DNA from: Clostridia bacterium
GTDB lineage: Bacteria; Bacillota; Clostridia; Oscillospirales; CAG-272
Length of the DNA stretch: 34,806 nt
Assembly: GCA_017456145.1 (NCBI GenBank)
Contig: JAFTJZ010000033.1
Location: forward strand, 1-34,806
Reading direction: 5' to 3'
Shown here: positions 16,183 through 23,648 of the stretch, piece by piece
How positions within the stretch are numbered: the stretch's first letter is position 1
Layout: each line of letters starts with the position of its first letter
Position numbers and translations under genes: made by a program
The notes under the pieces: generated by a model
Databases searched by the model: none
What the model saw: only the letters and a program-made list of their open reading frames with translations
What the model was told of the DNA's origin: nothing

Positions 16183-17061
16183 ATGAGAGACGACTTGCTG
16201 CAACGAATGGAGAAGGGAATGGACTCCTTTTCCAAGGGACAACGGCAAATTGCCACGTATATTATCAATCACTACGAAAAAAGTGCGTATATGACCGCGT
16301 CCAAGCTGGGCGCTGCCGTCAACGTGTCGGAATCGACCGTCGTACGCTTTGCCATTGAGATGGGCTTTGCGGGCTATCCCGAGTTTCAACGCGCCATGCA
16401 GAACATCATCCGCAATCGGCTCAAATCCTTTCAGCGCATCGAGGTCACCAATCACCTCATCGGCGGCGGTGACGTGCTGGAAAAGGTACTGACCTCGGAT
16501 ATCGACAAGATCAAGCACACGCTGGACACCATTGACCGCGCTGCTTTTGAGGGGGCGGTGGACAAGCTGATCGCCGCCAAGAATATTTATGTGTTCGGTG
16601 TTCGCTCCTCCTTTGCGCTGGCAACCACGCTCAGCTACAGCCTGCGTATGGTGTTTGATAACGTCCACCTGATCCAGTCCACCTCGGGGAGTGAGGTGTT
16701 TGAACAGATGCTCGGCATCGGGCAGGATGACGTGTTGGTCGCCATCAGCTTTCCCCGCTATTCCAACCGTGTCGTCACGGCGGTGGAATTTGCACATCGC
16801 GCAGGGGCGGACGTCGTGGCACTGACCGATTCTAAAAGTGCTCCCATTGCTGCTTATGCCAATCAACTGCTGACGGCACAAAGCGACATGGCATCCTTTA
16901 TGGATTCGCTGGTCGCACCGTTGAGCATCATCAACGCGCTGATCGTTGCGCTCTCCCGCAAGCGGCAGGAGAATCTGACCGAGCGGCTGCGCAGGTTGGA
17001 GCAGATCTGGGAGGATTATGACGTATATGACAATCAAGGCGGAGGAGAGACCGATGCCTGA
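16183..17061 (+). CDS. RpiR/MurR-family transcriptional regulator (292 aa)
   Basis: The N-terminal RpiR-type HTH domain covers residues 1-77 (SKGQRQIATYI, TASKLGAAVNVSESTVVRF). A SIS sugar-phosphate-binding domain follows at about 120-260 (KNIYVFGVRSSFALA, DVLVAISFPRYSNRV, VALTDSKSAPIA). Such regulators sense sugar phosphates. No sugar catabolic genes are adjacent, so the effector is unknown. GGAGG lies at 16171-16175. The last eight bases overlap the start of the flavoprotein gene, so the two are translated together. Confidence 0.9.
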   Translation: MRDDLLQRMEKGMDSFSKGQRQIATYIINHYEKSAYMTASKLGAAVNVSESTVVRFAIEMGFAGYPEFQRAMQNIIRNRLKSFQRIEVTNHLIGGGDVLEKVLTSDIDKIKHTLDTIDRAAFEGAVDKLIAAKNIYVFGVRSSFALATTLSYSLRMVFDNVHLIQSTSGSEVFEQMLGIGQDDVLVAISFPRYSNRVVTAVEFAHRAGADVVALTDSKSAPIAAYANQLLTAQSDMASFMDSLVAPLSIINALIVALSRKRQENLTERLRRLEQIWEDYDVYDNQGGGETDA

Positions 17062-18334
17062 CGAAATGGATACCCGCCCCACGGTGGCCGTGATCGGCGG
17101 TGGTGCGGCGGGGATGATGGCGGCGTATCACGCGGCGCAAATGGGCGTACGGGTGCTTATGCTGGAAGGTACGGGGAAACTCGGGCGCAAGCTGCGGATC
17201 ACGGGCAAGGGGCGCTGCAACGTCACCAATGACTGTGATACGCAGGAATTTCTGAACAACGTGCGAACCAATCCGCGTTTTCTGTATGCGGCGCTGGATC
17301 GCTTTTCTCCGGCGGACACCAAGGCGTTTTTTGAGGCGCGCGGTGTGCCGCTGAAAACCGAGCGGGGCAGACGGGTCTTTCCCGTCTCGGACAAGGCAGG
17401 GGATATTGTCGGCGCGCTTGCCGATGCTTGCCACCGTGCGGGCGTTGAGGTGGTGTATGAGCGAGCACGGTCGCTGTGGCTCGAAAATGACGTTCTGCGG
17501 GGCGTTTGCGCCGACGGGGGCAACTATGCCGCCAATGCCGTGATCGTTTGTACAGGAGGAAAATCTTACCCTCTGACGGGGTCTGACGGCGGTGGCTACG
17601 ACTTGGCAAGGCAGGCGGGGCATACCATCGTGGATCCCAAGCCTTCCCTGGTGCCCATGACGGTCAAGGGAGATGTCTGTCCCTTGCTGCAAGGGCTGTC
17701 GCTCAAGAACGTGGGGCTCAAGGTGATCGACACGAAAAGCGGCAAGACAGTCTACGAGGACTTTGGTGAGATGATGTTCACTCACTTTGGTATTACGGGG
17801 CCGATGGTGCTCTCGGCGTCCTCGCATCTGCACGATCTTTCGGCGGGGAGATATACCGCGCGGATTGATCTCAAGCCTGCGCTGGACGAAAAAACGCTGG
17901 ACGCGCGCATTCTGTCGGATTTTGAAAAATATCGCAATAAGGATTTTATCCATGCACTGGACGATCTGCTGCCCAAAAAGCTAATCCCCGTCATCATTCG
18001 CGAGAGCGGTATTGATGAGCGATGCAAGGTCAACACCATCACCAAGGAGCAGAGAAGGGCACTTCTGACGTTGCTCAAGGGCTTTGAGCTGCCGCTGCAC
18101 GGCTTTCGCCCCATTGACGAGGCGATCGTCACGGCGGGCGGCGTAAGCGTCAAGGAGATCAATCCCAAGACCATGGAGTCCAAGCTGCTGCGCGGGCTGT
18201 ATTTTGCCGGTGAGGTCATCGACGTGGACGCCTATACGGGCGGCTATAATTTGCAGATTGCCTTCTCGACGGCGGTTCTTGCCGGGGAGAGCGCGGCGAT
18301 GGAGGTTGCCTCCGGCGGGTCAGAACCTTTTTGA
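17054..18334 (+). CDS. HI0933/BaiN-type NAD(P)/FAD-dependent flavoprotein (426 aa)
   Basis: The Rossmann FAD motif IGGGAAGMMAA is at residues 14-24. The family motifs KLGRKLRITGKGRCNVTN, CTGGKSYPLTGSDG, THFGITGP and GLYFAGEVIDVDAYTGGYN are all present. Length matches the family. These proteins are common flavin oxidoreductases of unclear physiological role; one relative (BaiN) acts in bile-acid dehydroxylation, but most are unassigned. The start at 17054 follows GGAGGAG at 17041. A hairpin overlaps the stop codon. It is the usual neighbour of cmk-plsC-ispH in Clostridia. Confidence 0.9.
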   Translation: MPDEMDTRPTVAVIGGGAAGMMAAYHAAQMGVRVLMLEGTGKLGRKLRITGKGRCNVTNDCDTQEFLNNVRTNPRFLYAALDRFSPADTKAFFEARGVPLKTERGRRVFPVSDKAGDIVGALADACHRAGVEVVYERARSLWLENDVLRGVCADGGNYAANAVIVCTGGKSYPLTGSDGGGYDLARQAGHTIVDPKPSLVPMTVKGDVCPLLQGLSLKNVGLKVIDTKSGKTVYEDFGEMMFTHFGITGPMVLSASSHLHDLSAGRYTARIDLKPALDEKTLDARILSDFEKYRNKDFIHALDDLLPKKLIPVIIRESGIDERCKVNTITKEQRRALLTLLKGFELPLHGFRPIDEAIVTAGGVSVKEINPKTMESKLLRGLYFAGEVIDVDAYTGGYNLQIAFSTAVLAGESAAMEVASGGSEPF

Positions 18335-18344
18335 AAAAAGGTTC
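18323..18344 (+). terminator. Hairpin overlapping the flavoprotein stop codon
   Basis: GAACCTTTTT (18323-18332) pairs with AAAAAGGTTC (18335-18344). The stop TGA is in the two-base turn and the next base. No T tract follows, so it may belong to the adjoining repeat. Confidence 0.4.
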
Positions 18345-18382
18345 CGACACCTCCAAAAACTTTTTATAAAATAATTTTGGTT

Positions 18383-18465
18383 AAAGTTTTTGAAAACGCC
18401 AAGAAAACTTTTTTCAAAAAGTTTTCTTGGCGGGGTTTGGGGCAGAGCCCCAACTTCAGAAAGGA
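18383..18465 (+). repeat. Double-hairpin repeat with built-in ribosome binding site, before cmk
   Basis: Arms GCCAAGAAAACTTTTT (18398-18413) and its complement (18416-18431), then TTGGGGC/GCCCCAA (18437-18443, 18447-18453), then CAGAAAGGA (ending 18465). The AAGGA is the only ribosome-binding-like sequence before cmk. It is a third copy placed directly ahead of a start codon. Confidence 0.75.
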
Positions 18466-18477
18466 ATGGTCATAACG

Positions 18478-19182
18478 ATGATTCAAATAGCTATTGAGGG
18501 TCCCGGCGGTGCGGGCAAAAGCACGGTAGCCAAAGCGCTTGCCAAGTCGTTGGGAATTGTATACGTAGACACAGGTGCTTTGTACCGCACGGTTGGCGTA
18601 GCGGCACTTTCCCGCGGACTTGACACCAAGGATGCCGCCGCACTGGAATCGCTGCTGCCCGAAATCGAGATCGACGTCCGTTTTGAAAACGGTGTACAAA
18701 GCGTCTATCTCAACGGTGAAAATCTGGGGGATCGCATTCGTACGCCCGAGGCGTCCATGGCGGCGTCCAACGTCTCTGCCATTCCCGCGGTACGGGCATT
18801 TCTTCTGGACACCCAGAGAAGGATCGCCCAAAAAAATCACGTCGTCATGGACGGTCGCGACATCGGCACGGTCATTCTGCCCGATGCGCCCGTCAAAATC
18901 TTTATGACCGCCTCTCCCGAGGCGCGTGCCCGCCGTCGCACGCTGGAGCTGCGCGAGAAGGGGATGGAGGTGCGTTATGAGGACGTGCTGCGCGAGATGA
19001 ACGAGCGCGACGCGCAGGACAGCGGTCGCGCCATCGCACCTGCGATTCCCGCTGCCGATGCGGTCATGCTGGATAACTCCGATCTGGATATCGACGGCAC
19101 GGTCGATGCGGTGATCGCTGTGATGAAGGAAAAGCTGGGTGAGGATGTAATCGATGAGATGAAGGGGCTGAGCAAGCTGTGA
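18478..19182 (+). CDS. cmk: Cytidylate kinase (234 aa)
   Basis: The P-loop GPGGAGKST is at residues 8-16. The CMP-kinase features VDTGALYRTVG, the insert domain, MDGRDIGTVILPDA and ARARRRTLEL are all present, at the usual length. The enzyme phosphorylates CMP and dCMP in pyrimidine salvage and DNA precursor supply. Two in-frame ATGs exist, at 18466 and 18478. The first directly abuts AAGGA, so the second, 12 bases further on, is preferred. The 3' end overlaps plsC by four bases (GTGA). Confidence 0.95.
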   Translation: MIQIAIEGPGGAGKSTVAKALAKSLGIVYVDTGALYRTVGVAALSRGLDTKDAAALESLLPEIEIDVRFENGVQSVYLNGENLGDRIRTPEASMAASNVSAIPAVRAFLLDTQRRIAQKNHVVMDGRDIGTVILPDAPVKIFMTASPEARARRRTLELREKGMEVRYEDVLREMNERDAQDSGRAIAPAIPAADAVMLDNSDLDIDGTVDAVIAVMKEKLGEDVIDEMKGLSKL

Positions 19183-19859
19183 AGAAACAAAACAATGATC
19201 AGACCGTTGCGCGCGCGAGCCGTTATGAACGAGTCTATAAGGCGACCCAGATCCTGTTTGCCAAGATCGTCTTAAAGCTGTATCGTATACGTATATATCA
19301 CGCCGAGCGGGAGCCGGATGACGGTAACTACCTGCTTTGCGCCAACCATACCGCAGCCATGGATCCTTTTATTCTGGCAGCGGTGCTGCGTAAGCAACAG
19401 ACGCATTTCATGGGGAAGAAGGAATTGTTCCACGTTCCCGTGGTCGGCTGGCTTTTGCGTATGTTCGGCGCATTCCCCGTCGATCGCTCGGGAGACGTCG
19501 GTGCGATCCGCACGACGCTGGAGCTTTTGGAGCAGGGAAAGTGCGTCGGGATGTTCCCGCAAGGGACGCGCTGCCCCGGTGTAGCCCCGATGGATGCGGC
19601 GGATAAGCTGAAAAACGGTGCGGGAATGTTGTGTGTTCGCACCAAGGTCACCGTGCTGCCCGTTTGCCTGCGCGCCAAGGGGAACAAGCTGCGTATGTTC
19701 GGCGGTGCGGACGTGATTGTCGGTGAGCCGATCCCTTATGAGGCGTTTGGTGTGAGCGAGCCGTGCCATGCCGAATACGTGCGGGTGACGGGTGAGATAT
19801 TCTCCCGCATCTGTGCGCTTTATCATGAAGATATCGGAGAGCATCAAAATGGGAAATAA
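19179..19859 (+). CDS. plsC: 1-acylglycerol-3-phosphate acyltransferase (226 aa)
   Basis: The acyltransferase motifs NHTAAMD (His57, Asp62) and FPQGTR (126-131) are both present. There is also the third block (VTVLPVCLRAKG) and a hydrophobic segment before motif I. PlsC makes phosphatidic acid from lysophosphatidic acid at the inner membrane face. The start codon is GTG at 19179, overlapping the cmk stop. The cmk-plsC-ispH order is standard in Clostridia. Confidence 0.93.
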   Translation: MKKQNNDQTVARASRYERVYKATQILFAKIVLKLYRIRIYHAEREPDDGNYLLCANHTAAMDPFILAAVLRKQQTHFMGKKELFHVPVVGWLLRMFGAFPVDRSGDVGAIRTTLELLEQGKCVGMFPQGTRCPGVAPMDAADKLKNGAGMLCVRTKVTVLPVCLRAKGNKLRMFGGADVIVGEPIPYEAFGVSEPCHAEYVRVTGEIFSRICALYHEDIGEHQNGK

Positions 19860-21909
19860 ATCAAGCAGAGAAGTCATCGTCGCCAAGAATGCGGGCTTTT
19901 GCTTTGGCGTTCGTCGCGCGGCGGAGCAGCTGGAGCGATCGCTGACCGAGCGGGCGCCGGGACAACGGATCGTCACGCTGGGGCATCTCATTCATAACGA
20001 TATCTACAATAATCGCATGGCGGCGCGCGGCGTGGAGATGGTGGAGGTCGAGGGACTTGCAGCATTGGTCGCCTCGGCAACGCCCGAGCAGCCTGTGCTG
20101 CTGATCGCACGTGCGCACGGCATCCCACCGCAGGTGGAGCAATCGTTGGATGACTTTGCTGCAGAGAATCCCCATTTTTCCTGGATCGATTGTACCTGTC
20201 CTTTTGTCGCCAGAATCCATCGGATCGTGGAGGAAAACTGCACCGAGGCACACCAGCTTTGGGTGTTCGGGAAGAAAAATCACCCCGAAGTGATCGGAAT
20301 TTTGGGCTGCTTTGGGGGTGAAAAGCACGTTTTTGACTCGGCAGAGGATTTTGTTACGGCGTTTGAACAAAAAAAAGTCGAAAATTTTTGTGTAAAAATC
20401 CCAATTGTTGTGGCTCAAACGACCTATTCTTTGCCCGAATGGGAGAAATCTCAAAAAGTTATCAAAAAGCTATGTACAAATGCCGTAATTTTTGATACAA
20501 TATGTAGTGTTACGGAAATGCGCCAGAAGGAGGCAGCGAGTCTGTCAGCGGCGTGTGATTTGATGATCGTCATTGGCGGGGTGCAGAGCTCCAACACAGC
20601 AAAGCTCGCCGCAATCTGTCGGGATCAAGGCACACCGACCGTGTTTGCAGAGAGCGCTGCTGACCTTATGTCCACAGATCCGTCAGCCTATCAGCGTATA
20701 GGCATAGTCGCCGGTGCATCGACACCGAGCGATGTTATAGAGGAGGTATACAAAACCATGAGCGAAATGGAAAATTTCGAAACACTGCTTGCGGAAGAAA
20801 ATTCCGTCAAGACACTAAATACAGGGGATGTCGTTACGGGTATCGTCGAACACGTTTCTGACACTGAGATCCAGCTGGACCTCGGTACGAGCGTGACCGG
20901 CTATATCAAGGCTGAACAGGTCACAGATGATTCCAGCGTCAAAATGACGGACCTGTATAAGAAGGGCGACAAGATCGAGGCCTTTGTTATCCGCGTCAGC
21001 GACGTGGAGGGCGTTGCCGAACTCTCCAAGAAGAGAGTGGACTCCGACAAGAACTGGCTCAGCGTTGTCGCGGCTTGCGAGAGCGGCGAGATCATTGAGG
21101 GTAAGGTCATTGAGGCTGTCAAGGGCGGTCTCGTCGTTTTGGTCAACGGTGCCAATCAGGTATTCGTTCCCGCATCGCAGTCCGGCGTGCCGAGAGACGG
21201 CGATATGAACGCGATGGTTGGTCAGACGGTCAAGCTCCGCGTTATCGAGATCCGCCAGCCCAAGAAGGCAATCGGCTCGATCCGCAGCGTGCTGCGCGAG
21301 GAGCGCCGCGCCAAGAAGGCGGAGTTCTGGGCAAACATCGAGGAGGGCAAGGTATATACCGGTGCCGTCAGAAGCATGACCAGCTACGGTGCTTTCGTGG
21401 ATCTGGGCTGCGGTGTTGACGGTATGGTTCATGTGACCGAGCTGTCCTGGAAACGCATCAAGTCTCCTGCTGACGTGCTCTCCGTGGGTGATGTGATCAC
21501 TGTTTTCGTCAAGAGCTTTGACAGAGAGAAGGAAAAGATCTCGTTGGGCTATAAGACCGAGGATACCAATCCTTGGAACATCTTTACATCTCAGTATGCC
21601 GAGGGTGACGTGGTTTCCGTTAAGATCGTGAGCCTGATGCCCTTCGGTGCGTTTGCAGAGATCGTTGACGGTGTGGACGGCCTGATCCACATCTCCGAGA
21701 TCGCGAAGAAACGCATCGGCAAGCCCGAGGAGGTTCTGTCCGTCGGTCAGATCGTGGACGTTAAGATCCGCGAGATCGATATGGAAAAGCAGAAGGTCGG
21801 TCTGTCTATCCGCGCACTGCTGGAGGATGCCGTTGAGGAGCCTGCTGCAGAGGTTGTCGAGGAGGAGGCTGCTGTCGAGGAGCCTGCCGAAGAGACTGCT
21901 GAGGCGTAA
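19849..21909 (+). CDS. ispH: IspH (HMBPP reductase) fused to ribosomal protein S1 (686 aa)
   Basis: Residues 1-300 are 4-hydroxy-3-methylbut-2-enyl diphosphate reductase. The three Fe-S cysteines are Cys18 (NAGFCFGVRRA), Cys117 (DCTCPFV) and Cys219 (ICSVTEMRQ), with AHGIPP and GVQSSNTAKL also present. Residues about 320-665 are four S1 RNA-binding domains, followed by a Glu/Ala/Val-rich tail. This fusion is a known clostridial arrangement joining the last step of the MEP isoprenoid pathway to a translation factor. The start at 19849 overlaps plsC by 11 bases. An internal AGGAGG with ATG at 20758 could also give free S1. Confidence 0.95.
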   Translation: MGNKSSREVIVAKNAGFCFGVRRAAEQLERSLTERAPGQRIVTLGHLIHNDIYNNRMAARGVEMVEVEGLAALVASATPEQPVLLIARAHGIPPQVEQSLDDFAAENPHFSWIDCTCPFVARIHRIVEENCTEAHQLWVFGKKNHPEVIGILGCFGGEKHVFDSAEDFVTAFEQKKVENFCVKIPIVVAQTTYSLPEWEKSQKVIKKLCTNAVIFDTICSVTEMRQKEAASLSAACDLMIVIGGVQSSNTAKLAAICRDQGTPTVFAESAADLMSTDPSAYQRIGIVAGASTPSDVIEEVYKTMSEMENFETLLAEENSVKTLNTGDVVTGIVEHVSDTEIQLDLGTSVTGYIKAEQVTDDSSVKMTDLYKKGDKIEAFVIRVSDVEGVAELSKKRVDSDKNWLSVVAACESGEIIEGKVIEAVKGGLVVLVNGANQVFVPASQSGVPRDGDMNAMVGQTVKLRVIEIRQPKKAIGSIRSVLREERRAKKAEFWANIEEGKVYTGAVRSMTSYGAFVDLGCGVDGMVHVTELSWKRIKSPADVLSVGDVITVFVKSFDREKEKISLGYKTEDTNPWNIFTSQYAEGDVVSVKIVSLMPFGAFAEIVDGVDGLIHISEIAKKRIGKPEEVLSVGQIVDVKIREIDMEKQKVGLSIRALLEDAVEEPAAEVVEEEAAVEEPAEETAEA
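20741..20760 (+). promoter_or_regulatory. Internal ribosome binding site and start codon for a free S1 protein
   Basis: AGGAGG (20741-20746) and ATG (20758-20760) lie in frame at the exact boundary between the IspH and S1 parts (Met304). The resulting 383-residue protein would begin MSEMENFETLL, which resembles the start of stand-alone S1 proteins. The position and strength suggest it may be used; this is inference. Confidence 0.5.
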
Positions 21910-21945
21910 GCAAAAGCAAATATTAAAGATCTACCATCCAAAAAA

Positions 21946-21971
21946 GGGGGCTGCGTCATTGGCGCGGCCCC
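21946..21971 (+). terminator. GC-rich hairpin after ispH-rpsA
   Basis: GGGGCTGCG pairs with CGCGGCCCC (one G-T pair) around a short loop, 37 bases after the stop codon. It is joined to the dispersed repeat at 21972-22112, and the same kind of hairpin occurs at 144-162. It probably terminates the operon, although a T tract is missing. Confidence 0.5.
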
Positions 21972-22112
21972 TGCGTAAAAGCCGACGGTAGGCTTTTTTT
22001 GCCGCGCGGAATTTACGTTTTCGTTTGCAAAGCAGGTAAAATTGGGGTGTTCAGCCGCAAAGAAAAAACGGTAGAGTGAGTTTCAAATGCATGTTTACAT
22101 TTGACGCACCTC
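21972..22112. repeat. Dispersed repeat, copy B (partner at 326-462)
   Basis: It matches copy A in order and spacing of shared words and ends in a weaker version of the same inverted repeat (TTTCAAATG with CATTTGA). It fills most of the 331-base gap between the ispH stop and the tRNA gene; the rest holds only the tRNA promoter. Confidence 0.75.
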
Positions 22113-22168
22113 TTTGAACCGAAAATGAAAATTTTCAAAAAAAAAATCAACTTTTTTTCAAAAAGGTA

Positions 22169-22196
22169 TTGACATTTTGAAAAATTGTGGTATAAT
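22169..22196 (+). promoter_or_regulatory. Promoter of tRNA-Leu
   Basis: TTGACA (22169-22174), a 16-base spacer, and TATAAT (22191-22196), 45 bases before the mature tRNA 5' end. Confidence 0.85.
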
Positions 22197-22240
22197 AGTC
22201 ATGTTGTCAGCGAGAGAGTCGCAGACAGCACGCCACCGAT

Positions 22241-22327
22241 GCGGGTTTGGCGGAATTGGCAGACGCGTAAGATTCAGGTTCTTATGATCGCAAGATTGTG
22301 GAGGTTCAAGTCCTCTAACCCGCACCA
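22241..22327 (+). tRNA. tRNA-Leu, anticodon CAG
   Basis: The acceptor stem is GCGGGTT (22241-22247) with AACCCGC (22317-22323), then A and an encoded CCA. The D arm is GGCGGAATTGGCAGACGC. The anticodon stem is TAAGA/TCTTA with loop TTCAGGT, giving anticodon CAG at 22275-22277. A long variable arm and a GGTTCAAGTC T-loop complete a class II tRNA, 87 bases with CCA. It reads CUG codons. It marks the left border of the AT-rich island. Confidence 0.95.
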
Positions 22328-22334
22328 AAGCAAT

Positions 22335-22379
22335 ATAATCCGAACCAGATCTTCCCTGTGGGAGACGGGTTCGGATTAT
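22335..22379 (+). terminator. Terminator of tRNA-Leu
   Basis: ATAATCCGAACC (22335-22346) pairs perfectly with GGTTCGGATTAT (22368-22379), followed by T-rich sequence. Confidence 0.85.
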
Positions 22380-22387
22380 TTGTTTAT

Positions 22388-22480
22388 TTCGAGAAGTTTG
22401 AGGACACTCACTTCAAGAACGGCATACTCAAACGTCCGAACTCCAAACCAAGAGGACCGAGAAAGAAGAAACGATCTTGA
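22388..22480 (+). pseudogene. C-terminal coding remnant at the left end of the island
   Basis: In one frame this reads FEKFEDTHFKNGILKRPNS and then KPRGPRKKKRS, ending in TGA at 22478. The strongly basic, protein-like ending lacks any start and runs back into the tRNA terminator. It is best explained as the last part of a gene cut off at the tRNA-proximal junction. The family is not recognised. Confidence 0.35.
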
Positions 22481-22497
22481 TTATGGAGGATTTGATT

Positions 22498-22743
22498 ATG
22501 AGAAAACTTATCAGTTGTGAATTTAACTTCGATACCGTATGTGTGGAGATGAAGTTCTCTGACGGCAGTATGATTTCCATTGATACAATTGCCGTAGAGA
22601 ACGAGATTGCCGACAATATGTATCAGCGGTCGGAGCTGGACTATCTGATCTACAATGACCCAGTAGCGTATGCCGAGCTGATACTGAGCGGCGATCCGGA
22701 AACCTATTTGAAAACCGTAACCGAATACAAGCCATTGGACTAA
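22498..22743 (+). CDS. DUF6061-family small protein (81 aa)
   Basis: I recognise the pattern CEFNFDTVCVEMKFSDGS, then the Asn-Met-Tyr-Gln-Arg-Ser-Glu-Leu-Asp-Tyr block and an ending LKTVTEYKPLD. These mark a small acidic protein family carried by mobilizable elements of gut Clostridia. Its function is unknown. The start at 22498 has GGAGGA seven bases upstream. It is the first intact gene of the island, supporting a mobile-element origin. Confidence 0.8.
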   Translation: MRKLISCEFNFDTVCVEMKFSDGSMISIDTIAVENEIADNMYQRSELDYLIYNDPVAYAELILSGDPETYLKTVTEYKPLD

Positions 22744-22945
22744 TCACCACATACGGCTTTTCCGTATCTGGTTTTGCCATATATGGTAAAACCACGTCTG
22801 GAAACTCCCGCACAAATAAATAAATATAGATAAAAGAATTACTAATATAAAGAATTACTGACTAATATTCTTTTCTATTCCGATGAATGAAATGAATCGA
22901 AATAAAAAAAGGAGCACATGGTCTGATTTTTGAAAAAGCTATTTC

Positions 22946-23019
22946 TGCTATATTCCGGTGCAGATATAGCAAGTTAGCGCCGCCACAAGGAGCGTTTGTT
23001 CCATGTGGCGGGTTAACTT
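22946..23019. other. oriT-like pair of inverted repeats
   Basis: TGCTATAT/ATATAGCA (22946-22953, 22964-22971) is followed by CCGCCACA/TGTGGCGG (22980-22987, 23004-23011). The second hairpin is nested inside AAGTTA/TAACTT (22971-22976, 23014-23019). Adjacent hairpins of this kind are typical of transfer origins near mobilization genes in Firmicutes, and I have seen similar sequences beside MobA/MobL genes. No relaxase gene is in the window. The gap 22744-23080 otherwise holds only AT-rich sequence with the repeated word AAAGAATTACT (two copies, about 22833-22860). Confidence 0.45.
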
Positions 23020-23080
23020 ATGCCGAAATATAGAAATGGCTCAGAGAGCGTTTACCGCCCTCCGAGCCATATTTGTATTG

Positions 23081-23275
23081 TTAAACGGACTTGCCGCTAT
23101 TGTTGTCTTTGGATGTCTTGAGCTTTTCTTGTTCTGCTTTCCATTCTGCGAACTCTCGCTGCCCCTCTTCGCTTTGATAGTAAGCCATAATGTCGGGAAG
23201 AAGTCGACGAGCGATGCTTTCGATTGTATGCTGTGGAATGTTGGTGTTATTGATGAGTTTTTTACGTCTACCCAA
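23081..23275 (-). CDS. Small mobile-element protein of unknown function (64 aa)
   Basis: The protein begins GRRKKLINNTNIPQHTIES and ends with a Lys/Glu-rich tail. It belongs to a small family seen beside mobilization modules in gut Clostridia; its role is unknown. TTG at 23275 is the likely start because AAGGAGG lies just upstream. The same frame continues upstream through coding-like sequence (TFKFNHQHTKEELL) to a TAA at 23318 and then back to ATG codons at 23347 and 23350. A longer ancestral protein may therefore have been cut by a nonsense codon. A consensus promoter lies at 23443-23471. Confidence 0.6.
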   Translation of the reverse strand: MGRRKKLINNTNIPQHTIESIARRLLPDIMAYYQSEEGQREFAEWKAEQEKLKTSKDNNSGKSV

Positions 23276-23442
23276 GAGTTCCTCCTTCGTATGCTGGTGG
23301 TTGAATTTGAAGGTGTCTTAGGTGTCTTTGGCGTTTGTGTTCGGCATCATTCCTTTCGTTTTTTGTATGAAAAAAGCAGACCCTGTGTCAAGCAAGAGCT
23401 TGTATAGGTGTCTGCGTGTCTTAGACGTCTTTGTTCATTTAC

Positions 23443-23471
23443 ATTATAACAAAAAAGATGCGTTTTGTCAA
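23443..23471 (-). promoter_or_regulatory. Sigma-A promoter for the small minus-strand gene
   Basis: On the minus strand TTGACA (23471-23466), a 17-base spacer, then TATAAT (23448-23443). The leader of about 160 bases contains three copies of AGACACCT (plus-strand AGGTGTCT at 23311, 23320 and 23406). Confidence 0.8.
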
Positions 23472-23565
23472 GATTTTGCAGGCATATCATTCATTAGAAT
23501 TGGTGACTTTTTAATTATAAACTTCGAGAAGTCGAAACTATTTTGTGAATTATCAGACGATATTA

Positions 23566-23594
23566 TTGTAAATTCGACATTTTTGTGCTATAAT
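23566..23594 (+). promoter_or_regulatory. Sigma-A promoter for the HTH-902 aa-HATPase unit
   Basis: TTGTAA (23566-23571), a 17-base spacer, and TATAAT (23589-23594), 54 bases before the HTH start codon. No other promoter or terminator is obvious before 26657, so it probably drives the three genes together. Confidence 0.7.
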
Positions 23595-23648
23595 ACAATT
23601 ATGAATATGTGCAATCACGCTTCAAGACTATAAATCAGAGGTGTTTAC

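Noticed and set aside
22185-22520. Open frame running through the tRNA gene
   Set aside because: It translates tRNA-Leu and its terminator; not a gene.
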